Source of the DNA: Loxodes magnus | Taxonomy: Eukaryota; Ciliophora; Karyorelictea; Loxodida; Loxodidae | Assembly: GCA_946699065.1 (NCBI GenBank) | Contig: CAMPDV010000914.1 | Span: 102,324 to 166,323, forward strand | Length of the DNA stretch: 64,000 nucleotides | Direction: 5' to 3' | Shown: piece by piece, positions 42,625 to 52,162 of the stretch | How the letters are laid out: every line of letters starts with the position of its first letter | Position numbering within the stretch: the stretch's first letter is position 1 | Notes under the pieces: model-generated | The model's input: only the letters and a program-made list of their open reading frames with translations | Told to the model about the DNA's origin: nothing | The model's database searches: none | Position numbers and translations under genes: made by a program

Positions 42625-44589
42625 GTGAGACTATGGGACGTCAAGACAGGTACCTGTAAGACCATGAGTGGTCACACACATTATGTATTATCTGTGGCTA
42701 TATCCAGTGATTCAGAGTTCATTGTATCGGGAAGTAGAGATAATACGGTGAGACTATGGGACGTCAAGACTGTAAGCTGTAAGACAATGAGTGGTCACAC
42801 ACATTATGTATCATCTGTGGCTATATCCAGTGATTCAGAGTTCATTGTATCGGGAAGTAGAGATGAGACGGTGAGACTATGGAACTTCAAGACAGGTACC
42901 TGTAAGACCATGAGTGGTCACACAGATTATGTATTATCTGTGGCTATATCCAGTGATTCAGAGTTCATCGCATCGGGAAGTAGAGATAATACGGTGAGAC
43001 TATGGGACGTCAAGACAGGTACCTGTAAGACCATGAGTGGTCACACTAGTGTTGTATATGCTGTGGCTATATCCAGTGATTCAGAGTTCATCGCATCGGG
43101 AAGTGATGATAAGACGGTGAGACTATGGGACGTCAAGACAGGTAGCTGTAAGACCATGAGTGGTCACACACATTATATATCATCTGTGGCTATATCCAGT
43201 GATTCAGAGTTCATTGTATCGGGAAGTAGAGATAATACGGTGAGACTATGGGACGTCAAGACTGTAAGCTGTAAGACAATGAGTGGTCACACAGATTATG
43301 TATTATCTGTGGCTATATCCAGTGATTCAGAGTTCATCGCATCGGGAAGTAGAGATAATACGGTGAGACTATGGGACGTCAAGACAGGTACCTGTAAGAC
43401 CATGAGTGGTCACACTAGTGTTGTATATGCTGTGGCTATATCCAGTGATTCAGAGTTCATTGTATCGGGAAGTAGAGATAATACGGTGAGACTATGGAAC
43501 TTCAAGACAGGTACCTGTAAGACCATGAGTGGTCACACTAGTGTTGTATATGCTGTGGCTATATCCAGTGATTCAGAGTTCATCGCATCGGGAAGTAGAG
43601 ATAAGACGGTGAGACTATGGAACGTCAAGACAGGTACCTGTAAGACCATGAGTGGTCACACTAGTGTTGTATATGCTGTGGCTATATCCAGTGATTCAGA
43701 GTTCATCGTATCGGGAAGTAGAGATAATACGGTGAGACTATGGAACTTCAAGACAGGTACCTGTAAGACCATGAGTGGTCACACTAGTGTTGTATATGCT
43801 GTGGCTATATCCAGTGATTCAGAGTTCATCGCATCGGGAAGTAGAGATAATACGGTGAGACTATGGGACGTCAAGACAGGTACCTGTAAGACCATGAGTG
43901 GTCACACTAGTGTTGTATATGCTGTGGCTATATCCAGTGATTCAGAGTTCATTGTATCGGGAAGTAGAGATAATACGGTGAGACTATGGGACGTCAAGAC
44001 AGGTACCTGTAAGACCATGAGTGGTCACACAGATTATACATTATCTGTGGCTATATCCAGTGATTCAGAGTTCATTGTATCGGGAAGTAGAGATAATACG
44101 GTGAGACTATGGGACGTCAAGACAAGTACCTGTAAGACCATGAGTGGTCACACAGATTATGTATTATCTGTGGCTATATCCAGTGATTCAGAGTTCATTG
44201 TATCGGGAAGTAGAGATAATACGGTGAGACTATGGAACGTCAAGACAGGTACCTGTAAGACCATGAGTGGTCACACAGATTATACATTATCTGTGGCTAT
44301 ATCCAGTGATTCAGAGTTCATTGTATCGGGAAGTAGAGATAATACGGTGAGACTATGGGACGTCAAGACAAGTACCTGTAAGACCATGAGTGGTCACACA
44401 GATTATGTATTATCTGTGGCTATATCCAGTGATTCAGAGTTCATTGTATCGGGAAGTAGAGATAATACGGTCAGACTATGGAACGTCAAGACAGGTACCT
44501 GTAAGACCATGAGTGGTCACACTAGTGTTGTATATGCTGTGGCTATATCCAGTGATTCAGAGTTCATTGTATCGGGAAGTTATGATTAA
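42625..44589 (+). CDS. WD40 repeat protein segment, about 16 blades (block D copy 2)
   Basis: The first 12 units match 37090 onward in variant order, at an offset of 5535 bp (45 units). They are followed by two DYTLS/STC-DYV/NVK pairs and SYD-TAA at 44587-44589. It is directly abutted by copy 3. Confidence 0.5.
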   Translation: MRLWDVKTGTCKTMSGHTHYVLSVAISSDSEFIVSGSRDNTVRLWDVKTVSCKTMSGHTHYVSSVAISSDSEFIVSGSRDETVRLWNFKTGTCKTMSGHTDYVLSVAISSDSEFIASGSRDNTVRLWDVKTGTCKTMSGHTSVVYAVAISSDSEFIASGSDDKTVRLWDVKTGSCKTMSGHTHYISSVAISSDSEFIVSGSRDNTVRLWDVKTVSCKTMSGHTDYVLSVAISSDSEFIASGSRDNTVRLWDVKTGTCKTMSGHTSVVYAVAISSDSEFIVSGSRDNTVRLWNFKTGTCKTMSGHTSVVYAVAISSDSEFIASGSRDKTVRLWNVKTGTCKTMSGHTSVVYAVAISSDSEFIVSGSRDNTVRLWNFKTGTCKTMSGHTSVVYAVAISSDSEFIASGSRDNTVRLWDVKTGTCKTMSGHTSVVYAVAISSDSEFIVSGSRDNTVRLWDVKTGTCKTMSGHTDYTLSVAISSDSEFIVSGSRDNTVRLWDVKTSTCKTMSGHTDYVLSVAISSDSEFIVSGSRDNTVRLWNVKTGTCKTMSGHTDYTLSVAISSDSEFIVSGSRDNTVRLWDVKTSTCKTMSGHTDYVLSVAISSDSEFIVSGSRDNTVRLWNVKTGTCKTMSGHTSVVYAVAISSDSEFIVSGSYD

Positions 44590-44592
44590 ACA

Positions 44593-46497
44593 GTGAGACT
44601 ATGGGACGTCAAGACAGGTACCTGTAAGACCATGAGTGGTCACACACATTATGTATTATCTGTGGCTATATCCAGTGATTCAGAGTTCATTGTATCGGGA
44701 AGTAGAGATAATACGGTGAGACTATGGGACGTCAAGACTGTAAGCTGTAAGACAATGAGTGGTCACACACATTATGTATCATCTGTGGCTATATCCAGTG
44801 ATTCAGAGTTCATTGTATCGGGAAGTAGAGATGAGACGGTGAGACTATGGAACTTCAAGACAGGTACCTGTAAGACCATGAGTGGTCACACAGATTATGT
44901 ATTATCTGTGGCTATATCCAGTGATTCAGAGTTCATCGCATCGGGAAGTAGAGATAATACGGTGAGACTATGGGACGTCAAGACAGGTACCTGTAAGACC
45001 ATGAGTGGTCACACTAGTGTTGTATATGCTGTGGCTATATCCAGTGATTCAGAGTTCATCGCATCGGGAAGTGATGATAAGACGGTGAGACTATGGGACG
45101 TCAAGACAGGTAGCTGTAAGACCATGAGTGGTCACACACATTATATATCATCTGTGGCTATATCCAGTGATTCAGAGTTCATTGTATCGGGAAGTAGAGA
45201 TAATACGGTGAGACTATGGGACGTCAAGACTGTAAGCTGTAAGACAATGAGTGGTCACACAGATTATGTATTATCTGTGGCTATATCCAGTGATTCAGAG
45301 TTCATCGCATCGGGAAGTAGAGATAATACGGTGAGACTATGGGACGTCAAGACAGGTACCTGTAAGACCATGAGTGGTCACACTAGTGTTGTATATGCTG
45401 TGGCTATATCCAGTGATTCAGAGTTCATTGTATCGGGAAGTAGAGATAATACGGTGAGACTATGGAACTTCAAGACAGGTACCTGTAAGACCATGAGTGG
45501 TCACACTAGTGTTGTATATGCTGTGGCTATATCCAGTGATTCAGAGTTCATCGCATCGGGAAGTAGAGATAAGACGGTGAGACTATGGAACGTCAAGACA
45601 GGTACCTGTAAGACCATGAGTGGTCACACTAGTGTTGTATATGCTGTGGCTATATCCAGTGATTCAGAGTTCATCGTATCGGGAAGTAGAGATAATACGG
45701 TGAGACTATGGAACTTCAAGACAGGTACCTGTAAGACCATGAGTGGTCACACTAGTGTTGTATATGCTGTGGCTATATCCAGTGATTCAGAGTTCATCGC
45801 ATCGGGAAGTAGAGATAATACGGTGAGACTATGGGACGTCAAGACAGGTACCTGTAAGACCATGAGTGGTCACACTAGTGTTGTATATGCTGTGGCTATA
45901 TCCAGTGATTCAGAGTTCATTGTATCGGGAAGTAGAGATAATACGGTGAGACTATGGGACGTCAAGACAGGTACCTGTAAGACCATGAGTGGTCACACAC
46001 ATTATGTATTATCTGTGGCTATATCCAGTGATTCAGAGTTCATTGTATCGGGAAGTAGAGATAATACGGTGAGACTATGGGACGTCAAGACAGGTACCTG
46101 TAAGACCATGAGTGGTCACACAGATTATGTATTATCTGTGGCTATATCCAGTGATTCAGAGTTCATTGTATCGGGAAGTAGAGATAATACGGTCAGACTA
46201 TGGAACGTCAAGACAGGTACCTGTAAGACCATGAGTGGTCACACAGATTATACATTATCTGTGGCTATATCCAGTGATTCAGAGTTCATTGTATCGGGAA
46301 GTAGAGATAATACGGTGAGACTATGGGACGTCAAGACAGGTACCTGTAAGACCATGAGTGGTCACACAGATTATGTATTATCTGTGGCTATATCCAGTGA
46401 TTCAGAGTTCATTGTATCGGGAAGTAGAGATAATACGGTGAGACTATGGGACGTCAAGACAGGTACCTGTAAGACCATGAGTGTTCACAAAGATTGA
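44593..46497 (+). CDS. WD40 repeat protein segment, about 15.5 blades (block D copy 3)
   Basis: It lies 1968 bp (16 units) after copy 2 and has the same first 12 units. It then diverges to HYV, DYV-NVK, DYTLS and DYV, and ends at VHKD-TGA 46495-46497. Confidence 0.5.
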   Translation: MRLWDVKTGTCKTMSGHTHYVLSVAISSDSEFIVSGSRDNTVRLWDVKTVSCKTMSGHTHYVSSVAISSDSEFIVSGSRDETVRLWNFKTGTCKTMSGHTDYVLSVAISSDSEFIASGSRDNTVRLWDVKTGTCKTMSGHTSVVYAVAISSDSEFIASGSDDKTVRLWDVKTGSCKTMSGHTHYISSVAISSDSEFIVSGSRDNTVRLWDVKTVSCKTMSGHTDYVLSVAISSDSEFIASGSRDNTVRLWDVKTGTCKTMSGHTSVVYAVAISSDSEFIVSGSRDNTVRLWNFKTGTCKTMSGHTSVVYAVAISSDSEFIASGSRDKTVRLWNVKTGTCKTMSGHTSVVYAVAISSDSEFIVSGSRDNTVRLWNFKTGTCKTMSGHTSVVYAVAISSDSEFIASGSRDNTVRLWDVKTGTCKTMSGHTSVVYAVAISSDSEFIVSGSRDNTVRLWDVKTGTCKTMSGHTHYVLSVAISSDSEFIVSGSRDNTVRLWDVKTGTCKTMSGHTDYVLSVAISSDSEFIVSGSRDNTVRLWNVKTGTCKTMSGHTDYTLSVAISSDSEFIVSGSRDNTVRLWDVKTGTCKTMSGHTDYVLSVAISSDSEFIVSGSRDNTVRLWDVKTGTCKTMSVHKD

Positions 46498-46629
46498 GTA
46501 TCATCAGTGGCTATATCCAGTGATTCAGAGTTCATTGTATCGGGAAGTAGAGATAATACGGTCAGACTATGGAACGTCAAGACAGGTACCTGTAAGACCA
46601 TGAGTGGTCACACAGATTCTGTATGATCT
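46498..46629 (+). pseudogene. Single WD40 unit between VHKD-TGA and DSV-TGA
   Basis: One RDN-NVK blade with the GTC valine variant, closed by TGA at 46624-46626. This is an isolated DSV-stop unit far from the main cluster of that type on the right. Confidence 0.4.
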
Positions 46630-47850
46630 GTGGCTATATCCAGTGATTCAGAGTTCATCGTATCGGGAAGTCATGATGAGACGGTGAGACTATGGAACGT
46701 CAAGACAGGTACCTGTAAGACCATGAGTGGTCACACTAGTGTTGTATATGCTGTGGCTATATCCAGTGATTCAGAGTTCATCGCATCGGGAAGTAGAGAT
46801 AAGACGGTGAGACTATGGAACGTCAAGACAGGTACCTGTAAGACCATGAGTGGTCACACTAGTGTTGTATATGCTGTGGCTATATCCAGTGATTCAGAGT
46901 TCATCGTATCGGGAAGTAGAGATAATACGGTGAGACTATGGAACTTCAAGACAGGTACCTGTAAGACCATGAGTGGTCACACTAGTGTTGTATATGCTGT
47001 GGCTATATCCAGTGATTCAGAGTTCATTGTATCGGGAAGTAGAGATAATACGGTGAGACTATGGGACGTCAAGACAGGTACCTGTAAGACCATGAGTGGT
47101 CACACTAGTGTTGTATATGCTGTGGCTATATCCAGTGATTCAGAGTTCATTGTATCGGGAAGTAGAGATAATACGGTGAGACTATGGGACGTCAAGACAG
47201 GTACCTGTAAGACCATGAGTGGTCACACTAGTGTTGTATATGCTGTGGCTATATCCAGTGATTCAGAGTTCATCGTATCGGGAAGTAGAGATAATACGGT
47301 GAGACTATGGGACGTCAAGACAGGTAGCTGTAAGACCATGAGTGGTCACACTAGTGTTGTATATGCTGTGGCTATATCCAGTGATTCAGAGTTCATTGTA
47401 TCGGGAAGTAGAGATAATACGGTGAGACTATGGGACGTCAAGACAGGTACCTGTAAGACCATGAGTGGTCACACAGATTATGTATTATCTGTGGCTATAT
47501 CCAGTGATTCAGAGTTCATTGTATCGGGAAGTAGAGATAATACGGTCAGACTATGGGACGTCAAGACAGGTACCTGTAAGACCATGAGTGGTCACACTAG
47601 TGTTGTATATGCTGTGGCTATATCCAGTGATTCAGAGTTCATTGTATCGGGAAGTAGAGATAATACGGTGAGACTATGGGACGTCAAGACAGGTACCTGT
47701 AAGACCATGAGTGGTCACACAGATTATGTATTATCTGTGGCTATATCCAGTGATTCAGAGTTCATTGTATCGGGAAGTAGAGATGAGACGGTGAGACTAT
47801 GGAACTTCAAGACAGGTACCTGTAAGACCATGAGTGTTCACAAAGATTGA
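46630..47850 (+). CDS. WD40 repeat protein segment, about 10 blades
   Basis: After an HDE-NVK blade, the order FIA-RDK-NVK, NFK, then SVV units including one GSC tail resembles units 9 onward of the block at 37090. It ends in RDE-NFK and VHKD-TGA 47848-47850. Confidence 0.45.
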   Translation: MAISSDSEFIVSGSHDETVRLWNVKTGTCKTMSGHTSVVYAVAISSDSEFIASGSRDKTVRLWNVKTGTCKTMSGHTSVVYAVAISSDSEFIVSGSRDNTVRLWNFKTGTCKTMSGHTSVVYAVAISSDSEFIVSGSRDNTVRLWDVKTGTCKTMSGHTSVVYAVAISSDSEFIVSGSRDNTVRLWDVKTGTCKTMSGHTSVVYAVAISSDSEFIVSGSRDNTVRLWDVKTGSCKTMSGHTSVVYAVAISSDSEFIVSGSRDNTVRLWDVKTGTCKTMSGHTDYVLSVAISSDSEFIVSGSRDNTVRLWDVKTGTCKTMSGHTSVVYAVAISSDSEFIVSGSRDNTVRLWDVKTGTCKTMSGHTDYVLSVAISSDSEFIVSGSRDETVRLWNFKTGTCKTMSVHKD

Positions 47851-47859
47851 GTATCATCA

Positions 47860-48096
47860 GTGGCTATATCCAGTGATTCAGAGTTCATTGTATCGGGAAG
47901 TGATGATAATACGGTGAGACTATGGAACTTCAAGACAGGTACCTGTAAGACCATGAGTGGTCACACAGATTCTGTAAGATCTGTGGCTATATCCAGTGAT
48001 TCAGAGTTCATCGTATCGGGAAGTAGAGATAAGACGGTGAGACTATGGAACGTCAAGACAGGTACCTGTAAGACCATGAGTGTTCACAAAGATTGA
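47860..48096 (+). pseudogene. WD40 fragment, 2 blades between VHKD-TGA stops
   Basis: DDN-NFK and DSVRS-RDK-NVK blades. The flanking VHKD stops are 246 bp apart, as at 31366-31860. Confidence 0.45.
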
Positions 48097-48105
48097 GTAT
48101 CATCA

Positions 48106-49017
48106 GTGGCTATATCCAGTGATTCAGAGTTCATTGTATCGGGAAGTGATGATAATACGGTGAGACTATGGAACGTCAAGACAGGTACCTGTAAGACCAT
48201 GAGTGGTCACACACATTATGTATTATCTGTGGCTATATCCAGTGATTCAGAGTTCATTGTATCGGGAAGTAGAGATAATACGGTGAGACTATGGGACGTC
48301 AAGACAGGTACCTGTAAGACCATGAGTGGTCACACAGATTATGTATTATCTGTGGCTATATCCAGTGATTCAGAGTTCATTGTATCAAAAAGTAGAGATA
48401 ATACGGTGAGACTATGGGACGTCAAGACAGGTACCTGTAAGACCATGAGTGGTCACACAGATTATGTATTATCTGTGGCTATATCCAGTGATTCAGAGTT
48501 CATTGTATCGGGAAGTAGAGATAATACGGTGAGACTATGGGACGTCAAGACAGGTACCTGTAAGACCATGAGTGGTCACACACATTATGTATTATCTGTG
48601 GCTATATCCAGTGATTCAGAGTTCATTGTATCGGGAAGTAGAGATAATACGGTGAGACTATGGGACGTCAAGACAGGTACCTGTAAGACCATGAGTGGTC
48701 ACACAGATTATGTATTATCTGTGGCTATATCCAGTGATTCAGAGTTCATTGTATCGGGAAGTAGAGATAATACGGTGAGACTATGGGACGTCAAGACAGG
48801 TACCTGTAAGACCATGAGTGGTCACACAGGTTATGTATTATCTGTGGCTATATCCAGTGATTCAGAGTTCATTGTATCGGGAAGTAGAGATAATACGGTG
48901 AGACTATGGAACGTCAAGACAGGTACCTGTAAGACCATGAGTGGTCACACAGATTATGTATTATCTGTGGCTATATCCAGTGATTCAGAGTTCATTGTAT
49001 CGGGAAGTTATGATTAA
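48106..49017 (+). CDS. WD40 repeat protein segment, about 7.5 blades
   Basis: DYV and HYV loops with RDN-DVK. One unit has a three-base block change at 48387-48389 (TCGGGAAGT to TCAAAAAGT), giving SKS for SGS. It ends at SYD-TAA 49015-49017. Confidence 0.45.
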   Translation: MAISSDSEFIVSGSDDNTVRLWNVKTGTCKTMSGHTHYVLSVAISSDSEFIVSGSRDNTVRLWDVKTGTCKTMSGHTDYVLSVAISSDSEFIVSKSRDNTVRLWDVKTGTCKTMSGHTDYVLSVAISSDSEFIVSGSRDNTVRLWDVKTGTCKTMSGHTHYVLSVAISSDSEFIVSGSRDNTVRLWDVKTGTCKTMSGHTDYVLSVAISSDSEFIVSGSRDNTVRLWDVKTGTCKTMSGHTGYVLSVAISSDSEFIVSGSRDNTVRLWNVKTGTCKTMSGHTDYVLSVAISSDSEFIVSGSYD

Positions 49018-49028
49018 ACAGTGAGACT

Positions 49029-49508
49029 ATGGGACGTAAGACAAGTACCTGTAAGACCATGAGTGGTCACACACATTATGTATCATCTGTGGCTATATCC
49101 AGTGATTCAGAGTTCATTGTATCGGGAAGTAGAGATAATACGGTCAGACTATGGGACGTCAAGACTGTAAGCTGTAAGACAATGAGTGGTCACACACATT
49201 ATGTATCATCTGTGGCTATATCCAGTGATTCAGAGTTCATTGTATCGGGAAGTAGAGATGAGACGGTGAGACTATGGGACGTCAAGACAGGTACCTGTAA
49301 GACCATGAGTGGTCACACTAGTGTTGTATATGCTGTGGCTATATCCAGTGATTCAGAGTTCATTGTATCGGGAAGTAGAGATAATACGGTGAGACTATGG
49401 GACGTCAAGACAGGTACCTGTAAGACCATGAGTGGTCACACTAGTGTTGTATATGCTGTGGCTATATCCAGTGATTCAGAGTTCATCGTATCGGGAAGTT
49501 ATGATTAA
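49029..49508 (+). pseudogene. WD40 fragment, 4 blades after a -1 frameshift
   Basis: A missing C near 49037 (GACGTAAG for GACGTCAAG) shifts the frame. The start ATG is the normally out-of-frame ATG inside CTATGGG. Blades are STC, TVSC, RDE and RDN, ending at SYD-TAA 49506-49508. The same deletion recurs near 50758. Confidence 0.45.
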
Positions 49509-49511
49509 ACA

Positions 49512-50000
49512 GTGAGACTATGGGACGTCAAGACAGGTAGCTGTAAGACCATGAGTGGTCACACACATTATATATCATCTGTGGCTATATCCAGTGATTC
49601 AGAGTTCATTGTATCGGGAAGTAGAGATAATACGGTGAGACTATGGGACGTCAAGACTGTAAGCTGTAAGACAATGAGTGGTCACACATATTATGTATTA
49701 TCTGTGGCTATATCCAGTGATTCAGAGTTCATTGTATCGGGAAGTAGAGATAATACGGTGAGACTATGGGACGTCAAGACAGGTACCTGTAAGACCATGA
49801 GTGGTCACACAGATTATGTATTATCTGTGGCTATATCCAGTGATTCAGAGTTCATTGTATCGGGAAGTAGAGATAATACGGTGAGACTATGGAACGTCAA
49901 GACAGGTACCTGTAAGACCATGAGTGGTCACACAGATTATACATTATCTGTGGCTATATCCAGTGATTCAGAGTTCATTGTATCGGGAGGTTATGATTAA
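49512..50000 (+). pseudogene. WD40 fragment, 4 blades (block E copy 2)
   Basis: GSC, HYISS-TVSC, YYVLS, DYV-NVK, DYTLS, then GGYD-TAA 49998-50000. The YYV loop (CAT to TAT) is private to this copy. Confidence 0.45.
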
Positions 50001-50003
50001 ACA

Positions 50004-50738
50004 GTGAGACTATGGGACGTCAAGACAAGTACCTGTAAGACCATGAGTGGTCACACACATTATGTATCATCTGTGGCTATATCCAGTGATTCAGAGTTCA
50101 TTGTATCGGGAAGTAGAGATGAGACGGTGAGACTATGGAACTTCAAGACAGGTACCTGTAAGACCATGAGTGGTCACACTAGTGTTGTATATGCTGTGGC
50201 TATATCCAGTGATTCAGAGTTCATTGTATCGGGAAGTAGAGATAATACGGTGAGACTATGGGACGTCAAGACAGGTACCTGTAAGACCATGAGTGGTCAC
50301 ACAGATTATGTATTATCTGTGGCTATATCCAGTGATTCAGAGTTCATTGTATCGGGAAGTAGAGATAATACGGTGAGACTATGGGACGTCAAGACAGGTA
50401 CCTGTAAGACCATGAGTGGTCACACAGGTTATGTATTATCTGTGGCTATATCCAGTGATTCAGAGTTCATTGTATCGGGAAGTAGAGATAATACGGTGAG
50501 ACTATGGGACGTCAAGACAGGTACCTGTAAGACCATGAGTGGTCACACAGATTATGTATTATCTGTGGCTATATCCAGTGATTCAGAGTTCATTGTATCG
50601 GGAAGTAGAGATAATACGGTGAGACTATGGGACGTCAAGACAGGTACCTGTAAGACCATGAGTGGTCACACAGATTATGTATTATCTGTGGCTATATCCA
50701 GTGATTCAGAGTTCATTGTATCGGGAAGTTATGATTAA
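50004..50738 (+). pseudogene. WD40 fragment, 6 blades, ends at SYD-TAA
   Basis: It opens STC, HYVSS-RDE-NFK, SVV like 42379 onward, then continues with DYV/GYV blades to TAA 50736-50738. It precedes the second copy of the missing-C unit. Confidence 0.45.
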
Positions 50739-50749
50739 ACAGTGAGACT

Positions 50750-51229
50750 ATGGGACGTAAGACAAGTACCTGTAAGACCATGAGTGGTCACACACATTAT
50801 GTATCATCTGTGGCTATATCCAGTGATTCAGAGTTCATTGTATCGGGAAGTAGAGATAATACGGTGAGACTATGGGACGTCAAGACAGGTACCTGTAAGA
50901 CAATGAGTGGTCACACACATTATGTATCATCTGTGGCTATATCCAGTGATTCAGAGTTCATTGTATCGGGAAGTAGAGATGAGACGGTGAGACTATGGGA
51001 CGTCAAGACAGGTACCTGTAAGACCATGAGTGGTCACACTAGTGTTGTATATGCTGTGGCTATATCCAGTGATTCAGAGTTCATTGTATCGGGAAGTAGA
51101 GATAATACGGTGAGACTATGGGACGTCAAGACAGGTACCTGTAAGACCATGAGTGGTCACACTAGTGTTGTATATGCTGTGGCTATATCCAGTGATTCAG
51201 AGTTCATCGTATCGGGAAGTTATGATTAA
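50750..51229 (+). pseudogene. WD40 fragment, 4 blades after the repeated -1 frameshift
   Basis: It has the same structure as 49029-49508, including the missing C (near 50758), at an offset of 1721 bp. TVSC is replaced by GTC in one blade, although the linked ACA threonine codon of TVSC units is retained. It ends at SYD-TAA 51227-51229. Confidence 0.45.
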
Positions 51230-51232
51230 ACA

Positions 51233-51721
51233 GTGAGACTATGGGACGTCAAGACAGGTAGCTGTAAGACCATGAGTGGTCACACACATTATATATCATC
51301 TGTGGCTATATCCAGTGATTCAGAGTTCATTGTATCGGGAAGTAGAGATAATACGGTGAGACTATGGGACGTCAAGACTGTAAGCTGTAAGACAATGAGT
51401 GGTCACACAGATTATGTATTATCTGTGGCTATATCCAGTGATTCAGAGTTCATTGTATCGGGAAGTAGAGATAATACGGTGAGACTATGGGACGTCAAGA
51501 CAGGTACCTGTAAGACCATGAGTGGTCACACAGATTATGTATTATCTGTGGCTATATCCAGTGATTCAGAGTTCATTGTATCGGGAAGTAGAGATAATAC
51601 GGTGAGACTATGGAACGTCAAGACAGGTACCTGTAAGACCATGAGTGGTCACACAGATTATACATTATCTGTGGCTATATCCAGTGATTCAGAGTTCATT
51701 GTATCGGGAGGTTATGATTAA
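51233..51721 (+). pseudogene. WD40 fragment, 4 blades (block E copy 3)
   Basis: It encodes the same 162 residues as 41887-42375. The copies lie in different frames because of the intervening single-base deletions. It ends at GGYD-TAA 51719-51721. Confidence 0.45.
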
Positions 51722-51724
51722 ACA

Positions 51725-52153
51725 GTGAGACTATGGGACGTCAAGACAAGTACCTGTAAGACCATGAGTGGTCACACACATTATGTATCATCTGTGGCTA
51801 TATCCAGTGATTCAGAGTTCATTGTATCGGGAAGTAGAGATGAGACGGTGAGACTATGGAACTTCAAGACAGGTACCTGTAAGACCATGAGTGGTCACAC
51901 TAGTGTTGTATATGCTGTGGCTATATCCAGTGATTCAGAGTTCATCGCATCGGGAAGTAGAGATAATACGGTGAGACTATGGGACGTCAAGACAGGTACC
52001 TGTAAGACCATGAGTGGTCACACTAGTGTTGTATATGCTGTGGCTATATCCAGTGATTCAGAGTTCATTGTATCGGGAAGTAGAGATAATACGGTGAGAC
52101 TATGGGACGTCAAGACAGGTACCTGTAAGACCATGAGTGGTCACACTAGTTAA
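51725..52153 (+). pseudogene. WD40 fragment, 3.5 blades, ends at HTS-TAA
   Basis: STC, HYVSS-RDE-NFK, SVV-FIA and SVV blades. It ends at a unique TAA (52151-52153), where sister SYV units have TAT. Confidence 0.45.
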
Positions 52154-52162
52154 GTATATGCT

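Larger units (their letters stand above)
37090..46068 (+). repeat. Higher-order repeat D: 12-unit block, three copies
   Basis: Copies start at 37090, 42625 and 44593, each about 1476 bp long with the same order of 12 variant blades. Offsets are 45 and 16 units. A diverged relative starts at 32539. Confidence 0.8.
49018..52153 (+). repeat. Higher-order repeat E: 14-unit block with inherited frameshift
   Basis: SYD-TAA, the missing-C unit, GSC/HYISS/TVSC and GGYD-TAA recur at a 1721-bp offset (14 units minus one base). The two copies share the single-base deletion. A third copy of the distal half is at 41887-42621. Confidence 0.8.
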
